A DNA stretch of 51,828 nt from Methanobacteriota archaeon (lineage in GTDB: Archaea > Halobacteriota > Syntropharchaeia > JACQPP01), in NCBI GenBank assembly GCA_016207465.1, contig JACQPP010000090.1, positions 1 through 51,828 of the forward strand, in the 5' to 3' direction. The number at the start of each line of letters is the position of its first letter. The first letter of the stretch is position 1. The notes below the pieces were generated by a model that saw only the letters and a list, made by a program, of their open reading frames with translations, ran no database searches and was not told where the DNA came from. Shown here piece after piece: positions 46,260 through 51,828 of the stretch. The translations under genes were made by a program, and so were the position numbers.

Positions 46260-47525
46260 ATGAAACCGGAGTCCCCCATGCCGCAGTCCCGCGCGAAGCC
46301 CCACCGGACCCCCCGGATGAAGCCCCTCAAGTCCCTCATCTCCCTGGAGGAGTGCCGCCATATCCTCCTCGACTCGGTGAAGCCCATCCAGGGGGTGGAG
46401 GAGGCGGACCTGACGGGGGCCCGGGGGCGGGTGCTCGCGGAGCCCCTCCAGGCCGGGGTGGACGTGCCCCCGTTCCGGCGCGCGGCCATGGACGGATACG
46501 CGGTGCGCGCCGGGGACACCTACGGCGCGGGAAACATGAGCCCCCGGAAACTGCGGCGCATCGAGAGCATCCACGCTGGGGAGACCCCCACCCGCCGGGT
46601 GGAGAAGGGCACATGCACACAAATCGCCACCGGGGCCCCCATGCCCGAGGGGGCCGACGCGGTGGTCATGGTAGAGGACACCGAAGCACAAGGCGAGGCC
46701 ATCCTCATCTACGACGCCATCCACCCCGGCGGGAACTCGAGCCCCGCCGGGGAGGACATCCGCCGGGGCACCACCATCCTCCCCGCGGGGGCCATGCTGG
46801 ACCCCGCCAAGGTGGGAGTGGCCGCCGCCCTCGGGGTGGCCCGCGTCAAGGTGTATCGGAGGCCCCGCGTGGCGGTCATCCCCTCCGGCAACGAGGTGGT
46901 CCCCCCGGGGGGGCCGCTGCCCGCGGGGAAAATCTACGACGTGAACACCTACACCCTCTCCACCCTCCTCGCGGAGCACGGCGCCGAGCCCCGGACCTAC
47001 CCCGTCGCCCTGGACACCCTCGCATCGGTGAAGGGGACCCTCGAAAAGGCCCTGCGCGAGTGCGACATGGTGGTCCTCAGCGGAGGCTCCAGCGTGGGGG
47101 AGAAGGACCTCATGGTGGAGGCCATCGGCGCCCTCGGCGAGGTCAAGTTCCACGGAATCGCCGTCAAGCCCGGCAAGCCCACACTGGGGGCCGTCGCCCG
47201 CGGGAAACTCATCCTCGGAATGCCCGGATACCCCACCAGCTGCCTCACCAACGGCTATGGCGTCCTCGTCCCCGTCGTCCGCCGGCTGGCCCGCCTGCCA
47301 CCCTGGGAGCCCCGCATCCAGAAGGTCCCCATGAGCCGCCGAATCACCAGCACCATCGGCCGCCACCAGTTTCTGCCCGTGCGAATCCAGAACGGCGAGG
47401 CGGTGCCGGTGTTCAAGGAGAGCGGGGCCATCACCAGCATGAGCGAGGCCGACGGATACATCGAGATACCCGCGAACGTGGATTTGGTGGAGAAGGGGGA
47501 GATGGTGGAGGTGAAGCTGTTTTAA
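46260..47525 (+). CDS. moeA: Molybdopterin molybdenumtransferase MoeA
   Basis: 421 residues. MoeA inserts metal into adenylated molybdopterin. Motifs: VPPFRRAAMDGYAVRAGD (near 70-87), PMPEGADAVVMVEDTE, GEDIRRGTTILPAG, YRRPRVAVIPSGNEVV, SGGSSVGEKD and MPGYPTSCLTN. The domain order (residues 20-190 head, then MogA-like domain, then the C-terminal beta domain) is complete. It supports the tungsten/molybdenum aldehyde oxidoreductase at 20133. A longer basic N-terminus (about 20 residues) is unusual; ATG 46278 is an alternative start. TATA-like ACCATTAAGAGG at 46234-46245. Confidence 0.95.
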   Translation: MKPESPMPQSRAKPHRTPRMKPLKSLISLEECRHILLDSVKPIQGVEEADLTGARGRVLAEPLQAGVDVPPFRRAAMDGYAVRAGDTYGAGNMSPRKLRRIESIHAGETPTRRVEKGTCTQIATGAPMPEGADAVVMVEDTEAQGEAILIYDAIHPGGNSSPAGEDIRRGTTILPAGAMLDPAKVGVAAALGVARVKVYRRPRVAVIPSGNEVVPPGGPLPAGKIYDVNTYTLSTLLAEHGAEPRTYPVALDTLASVKGTLEKALRECDMVVLSGGSSVGEKDLMVEAIGALGEVKFHGIAVKPGKPTLGAVARGKLILGMPGYPTSCLTNGYGVLVPVVRRLARLPPWEPRIQKVPMSRRITSTIGRHQFLPVRIQNGEAVPVFKESGAITSMSEADGYIEIPANVDLVEKGEMVEVKLF

Positions 47526-47535
47526 GAAGCGAAAC

Positions 47536-47557
47536 CTTTAAGTTTTACACCGTGTAA
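47536..47557 (+). promoter_or_regulatory. vapBC promoter with operator palindrome
   Basis: TATA box CTTTAAGTTT (47536-47545) is followed by TTACAC-C-GTGTAA (47545-47557), a perfect 6+6 inverted repeat right before ATG 47567. It is a good candidate for VapB autoregulation. Confidence 0.65.
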
Positions 47558-47566
47558 TACGTTGTG

Positions 47567-47773
47567 ATGGCGACGCTCTCTGTTCAGGTCCGCCGCGTGG
47601 GGAACTCCCTGGGGGTCCTCTTTCCCAAGCAGGTGGTGGAGGATATGAAGATTCAGGAGCGGGATGTGGTGAAGGTGGAAATCCAGAAGGAGAAGGTGAG
47701 CGGATTCGGGATGGCCCGGGGGGCGCCGCCCTACGACCGCAAGAAAATCCGAGACGACATCCGCGAATGGTAG
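47567..47773 (+). CDS. vapB: VapB-type antitoxin (AbrB family), second locus
   Basis: 68 residues from ATG 47567. The DNA-binding hairpin (LSVQVRRVGNSLGVLFPKQV, VEDMKIQERDVVKVEIQKE) is clear; the tail (RGAPPYDRKKIRDDIREW) would bind the toxin. It overlaps vapC by 7 bp. The palindrome in its promoter fits autoregulation. A distinct, not closely similar, VapB is at 31774. Confidence 0.9.
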   Translation: MATLSVQVRRVGNSLGVLFPKQVVEDMKIQERDVVKVEIQKEKVSGFGMARGAPPYDRKKIRDDIREW

Positions 47774-48168
47774 CCTCGTATATTGTGGATACCAGCGCGT
47801 GGATTGAGTATTTTGAGGGCACCGACGCGGGACGCCAGGTGCGGCAGGTGGTCGAAGCCCCGAATCAGATGGTTCTGGCCCCGGAGTGCGTGGTGGCCGA
47901 ACTGAAGATATGGGCCCTCTTGGCCGGGAAGGAGTTCGAGCCCTTCTATGGGGTGGTGCGCAACATCGCCATCGTCGAGCCCATCCATCTGGAGGAGTGG
48001 CTCGAAGCCGCGCAAATCCGGCAGGAGATGAGGGCGCAGAAGGACCGGAAGGACTTCGGCATCATTGATGCGCTGCTGGTGGCGAAACAGCGAAGGCATC
48101 ACGCGAGAATCGTCACAGGGGACCCTCACTTTAAGGGGTTGAAGGATGTCGTGTTCATCAAGGAGTGA
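47767..48168 (+). CDS. vapC: VapC-type PIN toxin, second locus
   Basis: 133 residues. PIN acidic set: Asp in VDTSAWIEYFEG, Glu in CVVAELKIWAL, Asp in IIDALLVAKQRRHHARIVTGD (two). Full length. Downstream the FAD oxidase begins 6 bp later behind AGAGGA, so some read-through expression is possible. Confidence 0.92.
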   Translation: MVASYIVDTSAWIEYFEGTDAGRQVRQVVEAPNQMVLAPECVVAELKIWALLAGKEFEPFYGVVRNIAIVEPIHLEEWLEAAQIRQEMRAQKDRKDFGIIDALLVAKQRRHHARIVTGDPHFKGLKDVVFIKE

Positions 48169-48174
48169 AGAGGA

Positions 48175-49584
48175 ATGGTTCCGCCCCGCTACAGCAAACT
48201 GACCCCGGCCCTCTTGGATTCCCTCCGCTCCATCGTCGGCCTCCCCCATGTTCTCACCGACCGGGAGTCCCTGAAGCAGAATGCCACCGACGCCACCGGG
48301 GTGATTTTCCGCATGCCGGAGGCGGTGGTGCGGCCCGGCTCCGCCGGGGAGGTGGCGGGGGTCCTGCGGCTCTGCGATGAGCACAGGGTGCCCGTCACCC
48401 CCCGCGGGGGCGGGACGGGGTTGAGCGGGGGGGCGATGCCGGTCCAGGGGGGCATTGTCCTCGTCCTGGACCGGATGAACCGGATTCTCGAGATTGACCG
48501 GGAGTCCATGGCGGCCGTGGTGGAGGCGGGCGTCACCACCCAGGCCATCCAGGAGGCGGTGGAGGCGGTCGGCCTCTTCTATCCCCCGGACCTCCCCACC
48601 AGCGGGTCCTCGACCCTCGGGGGGAACATCGCCCACAACGCGGGTGGCACCCGGGCGGTGAAGTACGGGGTGACCCGCGACTGGGTCCTGGGGTGCGAGG
48701 CGGTCCTCCCGACGGGCGAGGTCATCCACTTGGGGGGGAAGCTGGTGAAGAGCAGCACGGGCTACAACTTGACCCAGCTCCTGGTGGGCTCCGAGGGGAC
48801 CTTGGCGGTGGTCACCCGGCTCGTTCTCCGCTTGCGTCCCTTCCCCGCCCACTCGTGGACCCTGGTGGCCCCCTTCGCCGACATGCACGCCGCGGCCCGG
48901 CTGGGTCCCGAGCTTTTCCGGATGGGGGTGGTCCCCCGGACCCTTGAACTCATGGAGCGCAGGGCCATCCAGGCCGTGGAGGAGAAGACCGGCGAGTCCC
49001 ATGCCTTCGGCAGCGGGGGCGCCATCGCCCTCGTCGAGGTGGACGGGACCGACCCCGGCGCCGTGGAGGCAGAGGCCCAGAAGGTGGGGGAGGCCTGTGC
49101 CCGCCTGGCCAGCGGGGATGTGATGGTCTGCGACACCCCGGCCAAGGTGCAGCGGGTCTGGAAACTCCGCGACAGCTTCGGCGAGATTCTGCGGCCCCGG
49201 GTCTCCCGCGCCCCCGACATCGTGGTCCCCCGGTCCCAGGTGCCCGAGTTTTTCCGGGCCCTCGACGAGGTGAAGGGGAAATATCCCGCCATCGAGACCA
49301 TCAGTTTCGGACACGCCGGAGATGGGAACATCCACCTGATGGTCCTCAAGGGCAGCACCGCCGAGTGGCGGGACACCGTCAACAGGGCCATCGAGGAGGT
49401 CTACCGGCGGGTGGTGGCCCTCGGGGGCACCATCAGCGCCGAGCACGGCGTGGGGGCGGTGAACCGCGAGTTCCTCAAGCTCGCCTTCACCGAGGCGGAG
49501 GTGGACCTCATGCGCCGCATCAAGATGGCCTTCGACCCCCACGGCATCCTGAACCCGGGAAAGATTTTCTCCCCGGGTGGGTGA
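48175..49584 (+). CDS. GlcD-type FAD-linked oxidase (2-hydroxyacid dehydrogenase)
   Basis: 469 residues. VAO-type FAD domain (PRGGGTGLSGGAMPVQGGIV near 80, PDLPTSGSSTLGGNIAHNAGG near 140, SSTGYNLTQLLVGSEGTL near 200). The C-terminal FAD-oxidase domain has ISFGHAGDGNIHLMVL (metal/substrate His) and ISAEHGVGAVNREFLKL. Members oxidise D-lactate or glycolate, often passing electrons to a quinone or ETF, which is encoded in this window. A GlcD-like single subunit; the FeS partner is not adjacent. Start ATG 48175 with AGAGGA upstream. Confidence 0.93.
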   Translation: MVPPRYSKLTPALLDSLRSIVGLPHVLTDRESLKQNATDATGVIFRMPEAVVRPGSAGEVAGVLRLCDEHRVPVTPRGGGTGLSGGAMPVQGGIVLVLDRMNRILEIDRESMAAVVEAGVTTQAIQEAVEAVGLFYPPDLPTSGSSTLGGNIAHNAGGTRAVKYGVTRDWVLGCEAVLPTGEVIHLGGKLVKSSTGYNLTQLLVGSEGTLAVVTRLVLRLRPFPAHSWTLVAPFADMHAAARLGPELFRMGVVPRTLELMERRAIQAVEEKTGESHAFGSGGAIALVEVDGTDPGAVEAEAQKVGEACARLASGDVMVCDTPAKVQRVWKLRDSFGEILRPRVSRAPDIVVPRSQVPEFFRALDEVKGKYPAIETISFGHAGDGNIHLMVLKGSTAEWRDTVNRAIEEVYRRVVALGGTISAEHGVGAVNREFLKLAFTEAEVDLMRRIKMAFDPHGILNPGKIFSPGG

Positions 49585-49593
49585 ACTGCGCGT

Positions 49594-50307
49594 GTGAAGC
49601 CCCCCATCGAGTTCCCCGAGGAGCAGAAGGTCCTCGAAATCGCCCGGAAGACATTCCACGCCCTGGTGGGCATCGGGACGATGGTGCTCTTCGTGCTCTT
49701 CGGGCGGTTCTGGCTCGCGTTGTTCCTCTGCGGGATGCTGGCCCTGGGGGTGGCCGTGTCGGAGTGGTCCCTGCGGGGCCGCCGCATCCCGTTGTTCACG
49801 GCCCTCATGCTGCTCTTCGACCGGCCGGAGGACATCCGGCTCCGCCCGGGCTTCGGGGTCTTCACCATCCTCGGGGGCTTCCTCCTGGTGCTGGTGTTCC
49901 CGTATCTCCCCGGGGTCTCTCTGCTGGCCGCCCACGTCCCCCAGGTGTGCCGGGGGCTCTTCTTCGGGGCCATTGTCCCCTGCTCGCGGCTGGACCCGTG
50001 GGGGGTGGTGACCCTCTCGGGGATGCTGGCGGCCACATTCTCCGACACCCTCTCCACCGTCGGGGGGGTCTATTTCGGGAAACATCGGTGGCCCCACAAC
50101 CGGAGGAAGTCCCTGGAGGGCTCCCTCTTCAACCTGGCGGGGGCGGTGGGGGCGGTCTCCCTGGTGGCCCCGGTGCGGGTGGCCCTGGTGGTGGCCCTGG
50201 TGGTGATGGTAGTGGAGTCCCTCCCCCATGTGGACGACAACCTCAACATCCCTGTCGCGGGGACCGCCGCCACCGGGGCCCTCTTTGCCCTCGGCTTCGC
50301 CGGATAA
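49594..50307 (+). CDS. Membrane lipid kinase/CTP-transferase family protein (SEC59/phytol-kinase-like)
   Basis: 237 residues with about six helices (ALVGIGTMVLFVLFGRFWLA, LFLCGMLALGVAVSEW, VFTILGGFLLVLVFPYLP, AAVGAVSLVAPVRVALVVAL). The active-site-like loop SDTLSTVGGVYFGKHRWPHN, then RKSLEGSLFNLAGAV and VESLPHVDDNLNIPVAGT, matches the CTP-dependent dolichol/phytol kinase and diacylglycerol kinase type. It probably phosphorylates an isoprenoid or lipid alcohol. The GTG start is 9 bp after the FAD oxidase stop, so it may be in the same operon. Confidence 0.8.
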   Translation: MKPPIEFPEEQKVLEIARKTFHALVGIGTMVLFVLFGRFWLALFLCGMLALGVAVSEWSLRGRRIPLFTALMLLFDRPEDIRLRPGFGVFTILGGFLLVLVFPYLPGVSLLAAHVPQVCRGLFFGAIVPCSRLDPWGVVTLSGMLAATFSDTLSTVGGVYFGKHRWPHNRRKSLEGSLFNLAGAVGAVSLVAPVRVALVVALVVMVVESLPHVDDNLNIPVAGTAATGALFALGFAG

Positions 50308-50313
50308 CGGTGA

Positions 50314-50323
50314 ACCTATAAGC
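50314..50323 (+). promoter_or_regulatory. TATA box of the MFS exporter gene
   Basis: ACCTATAAGC, 27-36 bp before ATG 50350. Confidence 0.55.
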
Positions 50324-50349
50324 GGGGGGCGGGGGATTGTTGGCAGTCC

Positions 50350-51789
50350 ATGGGCGAGCCTCTCCCCGCGGTCCCGGCGGTCTCGAAGTGGGCGATGCTG
50401 GGGATGGTGTCGGTGGGGGTATTCATGGCGACCCTGGACTCCTCCATCGTGAATGTGGCCCTGCCCACGGTGCGCACGGCCCTCTCCCCGCCGGGGGAGC
50501 CCGCGGACATCGGGCAGGCCCAGTGGGTCGTCACCGCCTATATGCTGGTGATTGCGGCCACCCTCATGCCCTTCGGCCGATTGGGGGAGCTGCGCGGCAA
50601 GGGGCGCATCTATGGCCTCGGGTTTCTCTTCTTCATCTTGGGCTCGGCCCTCTGCGGCCTCGCCCAGAGCCTCCCCATGCTGGCGGCCTTCCGGGGACTC
50701 CAGGGGGTGGGGGCCTCGATGTTGATGGCTCTGGGGCCCGCCCTCTTGGTGGGGGCCTTCCCGCCGGGGGAGATGGGGCGCGCCATGGGGCTCATCGGCA
50801 TGGTGGTGGCCGCCGGGGTCTCCGTCGGCCCCGGCCTCGGGGGCCTCCTGGTGGGCATTGACTGGCGCACCATCTTCCTCCTCAACGTCCCCCTCGGGCT
50901 CCTCGGGGCCCGGTGGGTGTGGCGGGCCATTGGGGACGTCCCCTCCGACCGGGGCCCCTTCGACACGGGGGGCGCGGTTCTCTTCGGGGGGGCCATCTCC
51001 CTCCTCGTCTTCCTCCTGGCCCCCCTCGCGGGCCGGGGCCTCGAGCTCCCCGCCCTGCTGGCCCTCCCGTGGCCCCAGGGGCCCCTGGGTCTCGCGGCGG
51101 CCCTGGCCCTCCTCGTCCTGTTCGTGCGGGTGGAGATGCGGAGGGAGAGCCCCATGGTGGACCTGGGGCTCATGAGGCACCGGGCCTTCGCCTCCGCCGG
51201 CCTGGCGAGCCTCCTCTCCTTCTTCGCCCTCTCCTCCACCGCCATCCTCATGCCCTTCTTCCTCTACGACGTGCGGGGGTTCTCCCCGACCCAGATTGGC
51301 CTGATGCTCACCGCCCTCCCCCTGGCCCTCTCGGTCCTCGCCCCCCTCGGGGGGCGGCTGGCCGACCGCGTCGGGGTGCGGGGGCCCGCCACCGCCGGCA
51401 TCCTGGTCATGGGGGGAGGTCTCCTCCTCCTCTCCGGGGTCAACGGCTCCACCCCGGTGGCCGACATCGTCGCGCGGTTCCTGGTGGTGGGGGTGGGCGT
51501 GGGGCTCTTCTCGGCCCCCAACAACAGCGCCCTCATGGGCTCCGTGCCCCGCGACCGCCTGGGGCTCGCCGGGGGGATGCTGGCCCTCGTGCGGACCCTC
51601 GGGGGCCTCCTTGGAATCGCGGCCAGCGTCTCCATGTTCACCCTCCTCCGGGCCGGGGGCCTCGACTTCACCCCCGCCATGAGCCGGGTCTTCCAGGCCT
51701 TCGCCATCGCCTGCGCCGCGGGGGCCCTCTTCTCCCTCGCCCGCCCGGGGCCCCCATCCCACGCCCCGGGGTCGCCCGGGAAAGTTTGA
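50350..51789 (+). CDS. MFS multidrug-type exporter (DHA2, 14 helices)
   Basis: 479 residues with about 14 helices. The conserved first helix FMATLDSSIVNVALPTV (Asp-Ser-x-Ile-Val-Asn) is diagnostic of the DHA2 family (EmrB/QacA-like). FGRLGELRGKGRIYGLGF is motif A, RGLQGVGASMLMALGPALLV motif B and MGLIGMVVAAGVSVGPGLGG motif C of antiporters. Proton-driven export of amphiphiles is the expected role. No TetR-like regulator is next to it. The remaining 39 bp to the window end show nothing but an ATG at 51822. Confidence 0.92.
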   Translation: MGEPLPAVPAVSKWAMLGMVSVGVFMATLDSSIVNVALPTVRTALSPPGEPADIGQAQWVVTAYMLVIAATLMPFGRLGELRGKGRIYGLGFLFFILGSALCGLAQSLPMLAAFRGLQGVGASMLMALGPALLVGAFPPGEMGRAMGLIGMVVAAGVSVGPGLGGLLVGIDWRTIFLLNVPLGLLGARWVWRAIGDVPSDRGPFDTGGAVLFGGAISLLVFLLAPLAGRGLELPALLALPWPQGPLGLAAALALLVLFVRVEMRRESPMVDLGLMRHRAFASAGLASLLSFFALSSTAILMPFFLYDVRGFSPTQIGLMLTALPLALSVLAPLGGRLADRVGVRGPATAGILVMGGGLLLLSGVNGSTPVADIVARFLVVGVGVGLFSAPNNSALMGSVPRDRLGLAGGMLALVRTLGGLLGIAASVSMFTLLRAGGLDFTPAMSRVFQAFAIACAAGALFSLARPGPPSHAPGSPGKV

Positions 51790-51828
51790 TGGTCCCCGCG
51801 CGCGAAACCAGCCCCACCCCCATGGCCC

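Noticed and set aside
47731..51762. A 1343-codon open frame on the minus strand
   Set aside because: It is antisense to vapC, the FAD oxidase, the lipid kinase and the exporter, all with clear family motifs. Its product is low-complexity Gly/Pro/Glu/His, the usual result of GC-rich coding DNA.
1..51828. tRNA, rRNA, CRISPR arrays, insertion sequences, integrase and att sites
   Set aside because: No cloverleaf with a TTC loop, no rRNA stretch, no regularly spaced repeats, and no transposase or integrase motifs were seen. The direct repeat at 28180-28600/29440-29860 is a gene-internal duplication.

Overview
The window is a GC-rich stretch (about two thirds G+C by eye) of an archaeal chromosome. 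The archaeal markers are a thermosome subunit, an F420-dependent methylene-tetrahydromethanopterin dehydrogenase (mtd), a tungsten-type aldehyde ferredoxin oxidoreductase, an ATP-dependent DNA ligase, an Lhr helicase, TrmJ, AbrB-type antitoxins and a Bat-type HTH regulator. TATA/BRE boxes lie 25-30 bp before many start codons, so many genes look leaderless. Three DUF835 proteins point to Thermoplasmata. My best guess is an uncultured, high-GC, fatty-acid-using Thermoplasmata lineage; that placement is inference.

Layout. 1-4.9 kb: truncated thermosome, PRC-barrel protein, adenosylhomocysteinase, an AbrB-like/winged-helix protein, an APH-fold kinase and a ubiquitin-like protein ending in Gly-Gly. 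4.9-15.8 kb: an acyl-CoA ligase, a compact Smc5/6-like ATPase, small proteins, an etfB-etfA-membrane FeS oxidoreductase operon, a MntA/HepT toxin-antitoxin pair whose hepT has an in-frame TAG, and an acyl-CoA dehydrogenase. 15.8-24 kb: Lhr helicase, an AT-rich gap with a possible small RNA, a sugar-nucleotide-type epimerase, aldehyde ferredoxin oxidoreductase, and a membrane winged-helix/MaoC/PAC2 cluster. 24-30.7 kb: three DUF835 proteins, TrmJ, a secreted phosphoesterase and a Bat-type regulator. Two of the DUF835 proteins are tandem paralogues with unrelated membrane domains. 30.7-34.5 kb: endonuclease IV behind a perfect 18-bp palindrome, VapBC, a UbiA prenyltransferase and an MbfA-like iron transporter. 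34.5-40.7 kb: two AT-richer patches of probably acquired DNA (a DUF5131/TcmP pair; a small ORF plus an orphan BglII-like endonuclease) on either side of DNA ligase and an MFS carrier, with a type I restriction HsdS tail at the end of the ligase operon. 40.7-51.8 kb: a second epimerase, mtd, a long coiled-coil protein, two 2,4-dienoyl-CoA-reductase-like SDRs, moeA, a second VapBC, a GlcD-type FAD oxidase, a CTP-type lipid kinase and a DHA2-type MFS exporter.

How the genes fit together. Acyl-CoA ligase, acyl-CoA dehydrogenase, MaoC hydratase, the two SDRs and ETF with its membrane oxidoreductase form a coherent fatty-acid beta-oxidation set that passes electrons through ETF to a membrane quinone pool. 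Aldehyde ferredoxin oxidoreductase and MoeA point to pterin-based aldehyde oxidation, and Mtd to a tetrahydromethanopterin C1 pathway. I see no tRNA, rRNA, CRISPR array, insertion sequence or integrase.
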